Below are positions 26,216-34,446 of a DNA stretch of 64,000 bases, one piece after another. The position numbers and the translations under genes are program-made. Source of the DNA: Frigoriglobus tundricola (GTDB taxonomy: Bacteria > Planctomycetota > Planctomycetia > Gemmatales > Gemmataceae); NCBI RefSeq assembly GCF_013128195.2, contig NZ_CP053452.2, positions 5,456,001 to 5,520,000 on the forward strand, read 5' to 3'. How positions within the stretch are numbered: position 1 is the stretch's first letter; every line of letters begins with the position of its first letter. Under the pieces are notes generated by a model. It was not told the origin of the DNA. It searched no databases and saw only the letters and a list, made by a program, of their open reading frames with translations.

Positions 26216-27403
26216 TCACGGCTTGGCGGCGATGAGGCTCGCGAGGTAGCCGACCGCATCGTTACGGGCCTTCGCGGCCTCCGCCAGCGCGGCGTAATCC
26301 CCGACCCGCCGCGCCAGTTCGTTCACGCCGGGGCAGATCAGGTTGCGGTCGTCTTCGGCCAGCAGGAACCGCTTCGCCGCGGCCAGCGCGTCCGCCGGCC
26401 GGTTCACCTTCAGGAGCAGGTTCACGTACACCTGGGCGGCGTAGGTCGCGCCGAGTTCGGCCTCGCGGGCGGCCTTCTGCTCGAAGCGCTTCAAGCCCCC
26501 CTCCACCCGGTCGCCGGCGATCACGTTCAGATACGCGAGGAAGTCGTCGTAGTTTTCGTCGAACGGGGCGTCGTTGTGGCCCTGGAGGTTCGGGCTGAGC
26601 TTGCGCCCGTAGGCACACAGCTCGCGGGCGTGGTTCACGGCCTCGCCCGCCGACAGGTTCATCGCGGCCAGTTGCACCACGCTCGACAGGTGCGAGGTGT
26701 CGATGTGGTACGCATCGTCGGCGAACAGCGTGGGGTCCAGTTCCACGAGCTGCGCGATCGTGGCGTTCTCGGGAACGGCCACGCCGCGGCCGGTCAGGTC
26801 GTTGCGGAGCCGTTCGGAGAGCTGGGCGTGCAGGGCGGCGGCCAGTTTGGTCACGCAGTAGTCGCGGAGGTCGGGGTTGGGGGAGAGGTCCGAACCGCTG
26901 ACCATCGTAATGGCCGAACAGATGCCGTGCCGGCCGAGCACGAGGTCGAAGCCCTTCTTCGGGAGCAACCCGCCCTGCCACGCGATCTCAATGATCGGGT
27001 ACACGTCGTCGTCGGGGCCGGGGTTGAAGGCGTCGAGGGCCTCGCGCACCGGTTCGGGCTCGCCGAGCATCCGGTAATACGTCCACGCTTTGGCGAACTC
27101 CTTGCGCTGGAGGAGGATGCCGCCGACGTGCCGCCCGGCCGCGCGGATGGCGTTCTCGTACTCCTCGTGCGTTTCCGGCGGGAGCTCGCTCGCCGGCCCC
27201 GTGGGGAACGGCGACACGCCGAGTTCGACCCGCTTCTTCATGAGCAGGGCGTAGAACAGGGCCTGAAAGTCTTCGCCGGTCCGCAGTTGCGCGACGAGTT
27301 CATCGACGGCGGCCTGGGGGCCGGCGCTGGCGAGGGCGGTCCGGAGCCGCTCGAACGCGCCCGCATCGAGCGCGGGCCGCGTGTCCTCGTCGGGGTCGAA
27401 CAT
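26216..27403 (-). CDS. Conserved hypothetical, all-helical TPR-like protein
   Basis: 395 residues, no signal peptide, cytoplasmic. I do not recognise a named family. The sequence is mostly helical with repeat-like pairs: FQALFYALLMKKRVELG, AIRAAGRHVGGILLQRKEFA, AYLNVIAGDRVEGGLKRFEQ, YVNLLLKVNRPADALAAAKR and ELARRVGDYAALAEAAKARN. These look like diverged TPR or SEL1-like helices. A less helical middle part (LGRHGICSAITMVSGSDLSP, then DAYHIDTSHLSSVVQLAAMN) may hold a functional site. Start ATG 27403 (MFDPDEDTRPAL); the acidic N-terminus gives no alternative. Same strand as the TPR gene downstream but separated by a repeat. Confidence 0.7.
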   Translation of the reverse strand: MFDPDEDTRPALDAGAFERLRTALASAGPQAAVDELVAQLRTGEDFQALFYALLMKKRVELGVSPFPTGPASELPPETHEEYENAIRAAGRHVGGILLQRKEFAKAWTYYRMLGEPEPVREALDAFNPGPDDDVYPIIEIAWQGGLLPKKGFDLVLGRHGICSAITMVSGSDLSPNPDLRDYCVTKLAAALHAQLSERLRNDLTGRGVAVPENATIAQLVELDPTLFADDAYHIDTSHLSSVVQLAAMNLSAGEAVNHARELCAYGRKLSPNLQGHNDAPFDENYDDFLAYLNVIAGDRVEGGLKRFEQKAAREAELGATYAAQVYVNLLLKVNRPADALAAAKRFLLAEDDRNLICPGVNELARRVGDYAALAEAAKARNDAVGYLASLIAAKP

Positions 27404-27456
27404 GGGAAGTGCTCCGCGGGGTGTGTCCCGTTAGTGTAGCAGCGGCGCCGCGGCGG

Positions 27457-27813
27457 CTACAGATCGTCGTACCGGATCAGGAGTTCCTCCCCGGCGGCGA
27501 TGGCGCGGAGCGCGTAGTAATCGTAGTTGGCGTCGTGCGCGAGGTTCGGCTCCTCCGAGTCGTTCAGGTACCACCCGACGCTGATGCGGTTGAAGCACGC
27601 GGGCACGAAGCACTCGGTCTCGTACCGCGTCACGAAGTTCTCCTTGACGTCGCTCGGCACGTCGAGAGCGGCGAACTCGGCCCAGGTGAGCCGGCGGACG
27701 TCGTCGGGGGCGAACAGCTCGCGGAGCACCGTTCCGCGTGGGATGTCCGTCGTGGCGAACACGCCGACCCCAGCCCCCGCAATCGTGGAGGGCTTTAGCC
27801 TGAAATAGTGCAT
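27457..27813 (-). CDS. SET-domain protein (putative lysine methyltransferase)
   Basis: 118 residues starting at ATG 27813 (MHYFRLKPSTIAGAGVGVFA). The GAGVGVFA opening with IPRGTVLREL is the SET N-terminal motif; near the C-terminus YLNDSEEPNLAHDANYDYYA stands in for the NHSCxPN motif, and LRAIAAGEELLIRYDDL is the GEEL..xYxxY-type motif. So a compact SET domain without pre- or post-SET zinc modules. The NHSC motif is altered (NDSEEPN), which is common in bacterial SET proteins, and activity is uncertain. It is divergent from the SAM methyltransferase gene at 28101; the 287 bp between shows no gene. Target unknown. Confidence 0.82.
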   Translation of the reverse strand: MHYFRLKPSTIAGAGVGVFATTDIPRGTVLRELFAPDDVRRLTWAEFAALDVPSDVKENFVTRYETECFVPACFNRISVGWYLNDSEEPNLAHDANYDYYALRAIAAGEELLIRYDDL

Positions 27814-28100
27814 GTGACTGCTCCCCGGATCGCTCCTCCATACCCGCGCCGGGTCGCCGATCCCAGAGCATTCTGCTCCGATCCCCGCACCCTCCGCCCC
27901 GGCGGAGAGCACCACCGGCACGTTCCCTGCGGCCGTGTGCTGCGCCGACCGAGAGCCTCCCAAACTGTGAGAGTTTCGTGTCTCGGCCGTGACAAACTTG
28001 CAGCCGGCGCCGGATCGGTCATGCTGGAGTCCGTCGGGTTCGGCTCCTGATTCGGAAACTGAGCCGCCCCGGCTTCATCTACTCGACGAGAGGCGTTCCT

Positions 28101-28766
28101 GTGTCCGACATCAACGCGGCCCATCACGAATCCAACCGGCACTTTTACGACCGCATCGCCGGCGCGTACGACCTCATCGCCGACTCCAACGAGCGAGCCG
28201 CGCGGCAGGCCGGCGTTCAAGCGCTCGGCCTGAAGCCCGGCGAGGCGGTCCTTGAGCTGGGTTTCGGTACGGGTAACGAGGTCCTCGACCTGGCGGGGCT
28301 GGTGGGGCCGACGGGCAAGGTGGCGGGAATCGATATCTCCACCGGGATGCTCGGGGTGGCGAACCGGAAGCTGACCGAAGCGATGCCGACGACGCCGATC
28401 GACCTGCGCGTCGGGGACGCCCGGCAGCTCCCGTTCGCGGACCGGGCGTTCGACGCGGTTTACACCAGTTTCACGCTGGAGCTGTTTCCGCCCGCGGACA
28501 TCCCGACGGTGCTGTCCGAAGCGCGACGGGTGCTGAAGCCGGACGGCCGCATCGGCGTGGTGTCGATGGCGACCGTCCTACCGGGCCACCACGCCAGCGC
28601 GCTGGAGCGGGTCTACGTCTGGATGCACCGGCACTTCCCGCACCTCGTGGACTGCCGCCCGATCGACACCGAGGGCGTCGTTTCGGCTGCCGGGTTCCGG
28701 ATCGCCGGCGTGACGAACCTCGAAATCTGGACGATGCCGGTGCGGGTCGTGGTCGGGCGGCGGTGA
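28101..28766 (+). CDS. Class I SAM-dependent methyltransferase (UbiE-like)
   Basis: 221 residues from GTG 28101 (VSDINAAHHESNRHFYDRIA). Motif I VLELGFGTGNE (50-60) binds SAM; KVAGIDISTGML (about 73-84) carries the acidic residue of motif II; VGDARQLPFADRAFDAVYTS is motif III to IV of the UbiE/COQ5 kind. The C-terminal region (ARRVLKPDGRIGVVSMAT) is normal. The sequence resembles ubiquinone/menaquinone C-methyltransferases, but short class I enzymes of this type act on many small molecules, so the substrate is open. The ferredoxin gene follows on the same strand after 123 bp. Confidence 0.85.
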   Translation: MSDINAAHHESNRHFYDRIAGAYDLIADSNERAARQAGVQALGLKPGEAVLELGFGTGNEVLDLAGLVGPTGKVAGIDISTGMLGVANRKLTEAMPTTPIDLRVGDARQLPFADRAFDAVYTSFTLELFPPADIPTVLSEARRVLKPDGRIGVVSMATVLPGHHASALERVYVWMHRHFPHLVDCRPIDTEGVVSAAGFRIAGVTNLEIWTMPVRVVVGRR

Positions 28767-28889
28767 ACCGCGTCTTGCGTTCAGGCGGCGGTACGGGCCG
28801 CCCCGCCCGATGTGTCGGTTCCTGCGCCGCACAACGAGCCGTTCTCGCGGACGCAAATCGGTCGCGATTTCCTAACAGAGGAGTTCCCA

Positions 28890-29198
28890 ATGAAGCAGAC
28901 GGTCCCCGAACGCGCAACGTGCGATGAAACACCCGGCCGGCTCGTGCCGATCGTCAGCGCGCAGCGTTGCGAAAACAAAGGGCCATGTGTCCAGGTCTGC
29001 CCGTATGACGTGTTCGAGATCCGAAAGTTGACCCCCGAGGAGCGCGGCGGCCTGTCGCTGCTCACGCGCCTGAAGGTTTGGGTTCACGGTGGGAAGCAGG
29101 CGTTCGTCGTTCGGCCCGGCGAGTGTCACGCCTGCGGGTTGTGCGTGACCGCGTGCCCCGAGAAGGCGATCACGCTGAGTAAGCCCGCGGAAGCCTGA
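28890..29198 (+). CDS. Ferredoxin with two iron-sulfur cluster motifs
   Basis: 102 residues from ATG 28890 (MKQTVPERATCDE), with AGAGGAG 7 bp upstream; an in-frame GTG at 28812 lacks such a site. Motif one is C27-x5-C33-x3-C37-P (CENKGPCVQVCP), motif two is the classical C79-x2-C82-x2-C85-x3-C89-P (CHACGLCVTACP). Motif one lacks the second Cys of a regular CxxCxxCxxxCP, a pattern seen in 7Fe ferredoxins with one [3Fe-4S] and one [4Fe-4S] cluster. Between the motifs is an insertion of about 40 residues (LTPEERGGLSLLTRLKVWVH). Electron carrier; partner unknown. Confidence 0.85.
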   Translation: MKQTVPERATCDETPGRLVPIVSAQRCENKGPCVQVCPYDVFEIRKLTPEERGGLSLLTRLKVWVHGGKQAFVVRPGECHACGLCVTACPEKAITLSKPAEA

Positions 29199-29254
29199 CC
29201 CGTGCGACACCCGCCCCAACCAACGCGCTTCGGCCGCCCGAAGCGAGCGACGGG

Positions 29255-30145
29255 TCAGTCCTTCTTGGGGCGCTTCATGACCTTGATGGTGTGCAGCGGG
29301 AACAGCTTCCACCCGGCGTCCACTTCGGCGAGCAGCCCGACGAGGACGCCCTTCTTGCCGTCCTTCTCCATCGGCGGGAGGATCAGCACCTTCTCCGTGC
29401 CGTCGCCCGCCAGCACCTCCACCGCGGCCGTGTGGTTGTTCAGATCGACCGCGAGCGGGGTGAGTGCCTTCAGCTCGTCGAGCTTGAGCGGCTCCCCCTT
29501 CCGGACGGCCGCGGCATCGGTCAGCACCTCGGACCCGTTGGGGAACTGGTACAGGAACTGGAAGTGGGACCCCTTGAGCGTCGGGTCCAGCGCCTTCGGC
29601 TGATCGATCTGCACCAGCCACGGCGCCTGCCCCTTCTTCGCGCCGACCGGCTTGGCCTCGGGGAACGCGACCGCCTTGATGTTGCCCTTCTTGAACGCGC
29701 CGCCGCTGAACGTCGCGGCCTTGCCGTCCACCGTCCCGCCGAAGACGAAGACGTTGAGCCCCTGGTATTCGAGCGTGCCCGCCAGCGGTTCCGTCAGACC
29801 CTTAACGGCCACCAGGGCGACTTTCCTCTCGTAATCGTATTTAATCGATTCGACCGATTCGACCGGCACATAAGTTACAATTCCTTGCTTGAACGTGGTC
29901 GAGTGCGGCTCGCGAATTTCGACCGCCAGCGGCCCCTTCCGGGCGTCCTCGGTGGCCCCGCCGGGGTCGGCCAGCCACGCCAGGCGGCGGGTGCCGGTAC
30001 CGAACTTGAGCGCGCTCACTTTGACCTCGGCGCCCTCGGAATCGGTCACCGCGGCCCCGGGGGGAGCGTCCGGAGCGGGCGAGAACGCCCCCGCCAGGCC
30101 GGCGGCCAGCACCAGCCCGATCGCCGCCCACAGCCGCCTGAGCAT
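29255..30145 (-). CDS. Secreted hypothetical protein
   Basis: 296 residues with a clear signal peptide (MLRRLWAAIGLVLAAGLAGA, cleavage near AFS). I do not recognise the family. The mature part is beta-rich: KYDYERKVALVAVKGLTEPL, then TLEYQGLNVFVFGGTVDG, and FPEAKPVGAKKGQAPWLVQI. The C-terminus is basic (TIKVMKRPKKD). It probably resides in the periplasm or outer layer. Start ATG 30145. It is convergent with the ferredoxin gene, 57 bp from its stop, and divergent from the Clp-N gene. Confidence 0.7.
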   Translation of the reverse strand: MLRRLWAAIGLVLAAGLAGAFSPAPDAPPGAAVTDSEGAEVKVSALKFGTGTRRLAWLADPGGATEDARKGPLAVEIREPHSTTFKQGIVTYVPVESVESIKYDYERKVALVAVKGLTEPLAGTLEYQGLNVFVFGGTVDGKAATFSGGAFKKGNIKAVAFPEAKPVGAKKGQAPWLVQIDQPKALDPTLKGSHFQFLYQFPNGSEVLTDAAAVRKGEPLKLDELKALTPLAVDLNNHTAAVEVLAGDGTEKVLILPPMEKDGKKGVLVGLLAEVDAGWKLFPLHTIKVMKRPKKD

Positions 30146-30252
30146 GGAAAATCCCCTGGAAGAGCGCCGTCTTTCGTTGTGGCGCGATTCATGGTCGGCC
30201 GGAACCGTCGGCCGGGCAAGGAAAAAGTGTCGGGCGAGTGGCGAGGCCGCCC

Positions 30253-30281
30253 TTGCGGGCCGGCCGCCGGCGCGACATAAT
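30253..30281 (+). promoter_or_regulatory. Candidate sigma70-type promoter for the Clp-N gene
   Basis: TTGCGG (30253-30258), 17-bp spacer, CATAAT (30276-30281), 93 bp before the GTG start at 30374. It is a fair match to TTGACA-N17-TATAAT in a region that is otherwise very GC-rich. A lone sequence match, untested. Confidence 0.4.
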
Positions 30282-30373
30282 CACCCCAACCATCGGGGTT
30301 CACAGCCGCCCCCGATTCGGGAGCCCTCGGGCGCTCGCGGCCCTCCGCAGTTCAGACGGAAACGGGTCCAACA

Positions 30374-30868
30374 GTGGACGATATTTTCTTGCCCAGTGGC
30401 CGCCTCCGCCCGGACATCCTGGACGAGGCGACGACGCGCGTGCTGCGGGAAGCGCTCGCCCACACCCGCGCCACGAACTGGGACAGCGTGCGGACCCCGC
30501 ACCTGTTCATGGGCCTGCTGGCCGCCCCGGACTCCGGCGTGTTCAAGTGGGCGAGCAAACTCGGGGCCGATCTGCCCGGCCTGCTCGACCAGTTCCGCGA
30601 CCTGTTCTACCAGTCCAACGCCGAGCCGGTCCCGCCCCTCTTACTCAACCGCGAATTCCTGTCCGATAACGTGATCCGCCTGCTCCGCGACGCCTACGGC
30701 CGCGCCGCCGACTGCGGCCGGTTCAGCCTCACACCGATGGACCTGCTCATCACGCTCTTCACCACCCCCAACAGCATCGTCGCCGAGTGCTTCGAGCGCA
30801 TCGGGGTCACCGCGGCCAAGCTGACCGAACTGGCGGTTCTGGCCGAACGGGACGTGCCGGCGAAGTAG
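30374..30868 (+). CDS. Stand-alone Clp N-domain protein
   Basis: 164 residues from GTG 30374. Clp-N repeats are the substrate- and adaptor-binding domains of ClpA/ClpC chaperones. Two repeats are visible: LDEATTRVLREALAHTRATN followed by TPHLFMGLLAAPDS (about 15-55), and LSDNVIRLLRDAYGRAADCG followed by TPMDLLITLFTTPNSI (about 95-140). No AAA+ module follows, so this is a free-standing Clp-N protein, which could act as an adaptor or decoy for a Clp protease, or as part of another complex. A strong hairpin ends the transcript 27 bp after the stop. Confidence 0.8.
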   Translation: MDDIFLPSGRLRPDILDEATTRVLREALAHTRATNWDSVRTPHLFMGLLAAPDSGVFKWASKLGADLPGLLDQFRDLFYQSNAEPVPPLLLNREFLSDNVIRLLRDAYGRAADCGRFSLTPMDLLITLFTTPNSIVAECFERIGVTAAKLTELAVLAERDVPAK

Positions 30869-30894
30869 TACAGATTCTAGGTGCCAACGTGAGT

Positions 30895-30940
30895 GAAGAC
30901 CGAAGGCGAAAGGCGCGAGTGCCTTTCGCCTTCGGTCTTT
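30895..30940. terminator. 20-bp stem-loop between convergent genes
   Basis: Arms GAAGACCGAAGGCGAAAGGC (30895-30914) and GCCTTTCGCCTTCGGTCTTT (30921-30940) pair over 20 bp, with one G-U pair at the base, around a 6-nt loop. It follows the Clp-N stop and lies downstream of the minus-strand metallopeptidase tail, so it can serve both directions. Confidence 0.7.
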
Positions 30941-31031
30941 CGGTACAGCGTTTTCCGACAGATTTTTCGAGAGTTCTCGCTCAACGATACTCACGGCGCT
31001 TTGGCCCCATCGGTAGGGGGCCGCACTCACG

Positions 31032-31553
31032 CTACTTCGCGAGAGGCGATTTCTCGCCCGGCTTGACAATCGTGATCTTGAGGCGCGGGCGGCGGGTGTC
31101 GGCCTGGCCGAGTGCCGGGGACACACCCGAACCGAATCCCGGTTTTGACGGCGGCACCTCCACGACGGCCGAATCGGACAGGGCAGGCTTGGGCGCGTCC
31201 GGCGCGGGAGCGGGTGTTGCGTCGGCCGTTCCGGCAACCGCCGGAACGGCTCCCGACGCGGGTGCGGGGTCCGCCTTCTGAACGGCGGCCGGAACCGGCG
31301 CCGGTTGGTAGTCGTCCGCGTCGAGCGAGAACACGGCCTCGGTCGGCTTCACGGGCGGCATCTCTTCGGGATCGAGCGAGAAAATCTCGTTTTCGGGAAC
31401 CGGAGGGGGCGACTTCGGCCGCACTTCGGGCGCGACGGCCGGCGGTTCCGGCTCCGATGCGACCCGCGGCGCCTCGAAGCCGAGGGCGAGGATTTGTCCT
31501 ACCGCATCGGCCGGCAGTTGCGCGACGGGCGCGGGGGCCGCCGGCTCCGGGGG
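31032..31553 (-). pseudogene. Displaced C-terminal tail of the M48 protein
   Basis: After the G6 run at 31549-31554 (C6 on the coding strand) the frame that continues the Pro/Ala/Glu-rich tail is open to a stop at 31032: EPAAPAPVAQLPADAVGQIL, then PENEIFSLDPEEMPPVKPTE, and a conserved-looking end PRLKITIVKPGEKSPLAK. It has no start codon of its own near the junction. Adding one C (C7) would fuse it to the metallopeptidase and give a product of about 1097 residues. The repeated EIFSLDPEE / AVFSLDADD units in the tail hint at a binding motif. Confidence 0.75.
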
Positions 31554-34324
31554 GCCAGTTTCGGCGCGGGACGCGGCACTTCGGGATCGACCGCGGGCGC
31601 CGCGCCGGGCGCGGGGCGTGGCGGTGCGGGTGCCTGAAAATCGAACGGATCGGCCGACGGGAGCGACTGAACCGGAACGGCCGGTGGCACCGGCGGATGA
31701 ACAACCGGCGGCGGGTGCGCGCCGCGTGCCTCCGCCGGCGCGGGCGACGCCATGAACGCGGCCATCGACTTCGACGGTTCGGGGGGGACCGCGTGAGCCT
31801 GGGCGGCGGGGAGCGGCTCGGAAGGAACGACGGCCGCGTCGAGCACCTCGGCTTCGATGACCTCGGCCGCGATCGGTTCGTCCGGCACCACCTCGGCGTC
31901 AATGACCTCGACCGGCAGCTCGGCGGCCTTGGCCCGGACGCTATCGACCCGCCCGAGGGGCGTGTGGGCGGACTGAACCACTTCGCTGCCGCCCGGTGCG
32001 GCCGGGACGACCTCGGCCGGGACCGGCGCCTCGTCCAGCACCTCCGCCGCCACCGGTTCGCGCTGCGCCCGCCACCGGGCGGCGATCGTCTCCTGTAATT
32101 GGAGGATGCCGCCGAGGCTCTTGAAGTGCAGCCGGGCGCACTTCTGTTGCACGCCCTGGAGCTGGTTCATGAGCTTGTCGAGCCAGACGCCCTTGAAGTA
32201 ACTGAGCGGCGGTTCCGGCACCATCTTCCCGACGAGAATGAAGGCGGCCAGGTTGTCGCCCTCCTCGAAGTTCTTCATCGCCGGCAGGTTGATCTCGCGG
32301 GCGTCTCGGATAATGAACTTGAGCGCCTTCCACGACTCCCGGAGCGCCTGCATGAACTCGCCGAAGAAGTCCCGGTTGACCTGGATCTTGCCCTGGACGG
32401 CGGCGACCATCGTCTGGAAGTACATTTCGGCCTTCGAGTGGGCGTCCCGCGCGGTGAAGAAGAACCGCTGCACCTCGAGCTGGAACCGGTAGCGCTCGAC
32501 GAGTTCGTCCCTCAGCGCCGGGTCGACCCGGGCGGCCATCTGCACGTGCACCAGGTAGACGCGGCGGTCGAACGATTTGAACCACTCGCCGTTCTCGGCC
32601 CGCTTCTCTTCCACCTCGTCGATCTTGCGCCGGAGCGACTTCGAGGGCCGGCCGACGATGCCGCTCTGGAGCGCCTCCAGCTCCTTGTTCAAATCGGAGC
32701 GCGCCTCGGCGTGGTCCTCGCACCCGTCGTAGAGCTTGTCCAGCACCTTCTCCATCCGCTCCTCGGCCCAGGGCGTGTCGCGGACGAGGACGTTCAGCTC
32801 GGGGAGGTCGCCCGGCACGATCGGGCGATTGTCGTACGCGCCCTTGTACTTGGGGTCGTAGGTCGTTTCCGCGTGCTCGTTGTCGATGAACTTCTGCACC
32901 CGGACCGCGTCCGTGAGTTCGGCGTTCTTGGGGACGCGGAACACCATCCGGTAGAACTTGTAGGTCATCCGCTCCCGGAGCTCGCCCGGCTCGTCGAACA
33001 GGACCCACGGGCTCCGGTGGTCGACCACCGCGGGCACGAACCGCTCCTTGGCGTTCTTCTCGCGGTCGGAGTTGGACGGGTGCGTCCGCCACATGGGCGG
33101 GATCTCGTCCGTCAGCGCCTCCTCTTCGGCGTCGAACACCTCGATGTCCTTCCCGTCGTGCGGCGTCGCCAGCAGCGGCGGCAGCCCGAGGTGCGGCTCC
33201 TTCTTCTTCCGCCGCACCACCGCCGCGGCCCGGTCCTGGTGCAGGTACAGGTCGTTCGAGTACAGCTTGTGGTCCAGCGCCGTGGCCAGGTCGTTGAACG
33301 CCTGATCGAAGCACCGGAGCCCGAACACGGTGCGCAGGAGGCAGTGGACGACGGCGTTGCTCCCGGCGGCGCGGACCGCGACGAGGTCGGCGTGGAACTC
33401 GCGCTCGCGGCTCACCACCAGCCGCTGGAGGGCGATCGCCTTGTAGCACTGCTCCAGGACCGTCCGCCCCACCCACAGCGGGGCGCCGATCGCGTGCCCG
33501 ATGACCGCGAACACGTTGTCCTGCTTCTTGCACCAGGTCACCATCCGGTCGAACCAGTCCTCGCCCTCGATGAGGTCGCCGATGATGCGGCTGGCGACGT
33601 AGGTGTAACTGGACGCCATCGCCGACTGGCTGAAGTGGCCGAACTCGTGAGCCAGCACCGCCTTGAACTCGCTGAGGTTCACGCTGTTCACGAGGCCCAG
33701 GCCGATGAGCAGGTCCTTCCTGGGCTCGACGAACAGGTTGATCAGACTGGTCCGCGGCATCACGGCCGCGTTCACGTCCGGGGAGACGAACACCTTGTTC
33801 GGGAGCGGCGCTTCGAGTTCGTCGCACAACTGGTAGATGAACTCGAACAGGACCGGCTGCTCCTCCTCGGTGACCTCCAGGTGCATCTCCTTGTTCATCG
33901 GGTGCCGCTTGAAGAACCCCTTCACCAGGTACAGGAAGAAGATGCCCGAGAAGACGAGGCCGGCGACCTTCGCCACGGGCAGGTGCTTGATGCTCCACAC
34001 GCACCAGGCGCCGATGAGGGTGAAGAACAGGATCATCCCGATGTAGAAGATCAGGAACACGAACAGGCCGGCGAGGAGCTTGTTCTGCTGCGCGACGTAC
34101 GAATCGGCGTAGTCGGTCAAGTCGTCGGGGACGTCCGACGGGCTGGGGGGATACGGCACCTTCCGGCCCCGCGCCACCGACGTCCGCTCCGGGGCGTCGC
34201 CGCCCTTGCCCGTGCCGCCCTTGGTCCGGGGGGCGGCCGGTTTGACGGCCGTCGATTCCTTGGATCGGGACCCACTTGGCGCCGGTTCGACGGGATCGAG
34301 GTCGAGTTCGTCGGGAGGGGGCAT
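31499..34324 (-). CDS. M48-family membrane metallopeptidase, tail truncated by a frameshift
   Basis: 941 residues as read. The zinc motif HEFGH is at 226-230 (VLAHEFGHFSQ), with the downstream glutamate in VSREREFHADLVAV, as in M48 (HtpX/Ste24-like) peptidases. Two or more membrane spans precede it (LLAGLFVFLIFYIGMILFFT about 82-101, VAGLVFSGIFFLYLVKGFF about 121-140). The N-terminal 75 residues are Pro/Lys-rich and cytoplasmic-looking. After the protease comes a long helical region (about 450-720) and an acidic, Val/Ala/Pro-rich tail (EVIEAEVLDAAVVPSE). The last 20 residues (RSRRPPRPSRNC...) are out of frame after the C6 run. Role by family: membrane protein quality control. Start ATG 34324 (MPPPDELDLDP). 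Confidence 0.85.
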   Translation of the reverse strand: MPPPDELDLDPVEPAPSGSRSKESTAVKPAAPRTKGGTGKGGDAPERTSVARGRKVPYPPSPSDVPDDLTDYADSYVAQQNKLLAGLFVFLIFYIGMILFFTLIGAWCVWSIKHLPVAKVAGLVFSGIFFLYLVKGFFKRHPMNKEMHLEVTEEEQPVLFEFIYQLCDELEAPLPNKVFVSPDVNAAVMPRTSLINLFVEPRKDLLIGLGLVNSVNLSEFKAVLAHEFGHFSQSAMASSYTYVASRIIGDLIEGEDWFDRMVTWCKKQDNVFAVIGHAIGAPLWVGRTVLEQCYKAIALQRLVVSREREFHADLVAVRAAGSNAVVHCLLRTVFGLRCFDQAFNDLATALDHKLYSNDLYLHQDRAAAVVRRKKKEPHLGLPPLLATPHDGKDIEVFDAEEEALTDEIPPMWRTHPSNSDREKNAKERFVPAVVDHRSPWVLFDEPGELRERMTYKFYRMVFRVPKNAELTDAVRVQKFIDNEHAETTYDPKYKGAYDNRPIVPGDLPELNVLVRDTPWAEERMEKVLDKLYDGCEDHAEARSDLNKELEALQSGIVGRPSKSLRRKIDEVEEKRAENGEWFKSFDRRVYLVHVQMAARVDPALRDELVERYRFQLEVQRFFFTARDAHSKAEMYFQTMVAAVQGKIQVNRDFFGEFMQALRESWKALKFIIRDAREINLPAMKNFEEGDNLAAFILVGKMVPEPPLSYFKGVWLDKLMNQLQGVQQKCARLHFKSLGGILQLQETIAARWRAQREPVAAEVLDEAPVPAEVVPAAPGGSEVVQSAHTPLGRVDSVRAKAAELPVEVIDAEVVPDEPIAAEVIEAEVLDAAVVPSEPLPAAQAHAVPPEPSKSMAAFMASPAPAEARGAHPPPVVHPPVPPAVPVQSLPSADPFDFQAPAPPRPAPGAAPAVDPEVPRPAPKLAPRSRRPPRPSRNCRPMR

Positions 34325-34446
34325 GACAACCTGCCGGGCACGTGCCGCCGGGTGCGAATAATGGTATACCCTAAGACGATGGCGGGGCGAATGGCGTCTG
34401 TCAACCCCGTAGCCGATGCCGGTTAACGACTCCCGTTTATTGGAGC

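Noticed and set aside
32099..34426. 775-codon open frame on the plus strand
   Set aside because: Antisense of the M48 gene; repetitive Val/Leu/His composition without domains.
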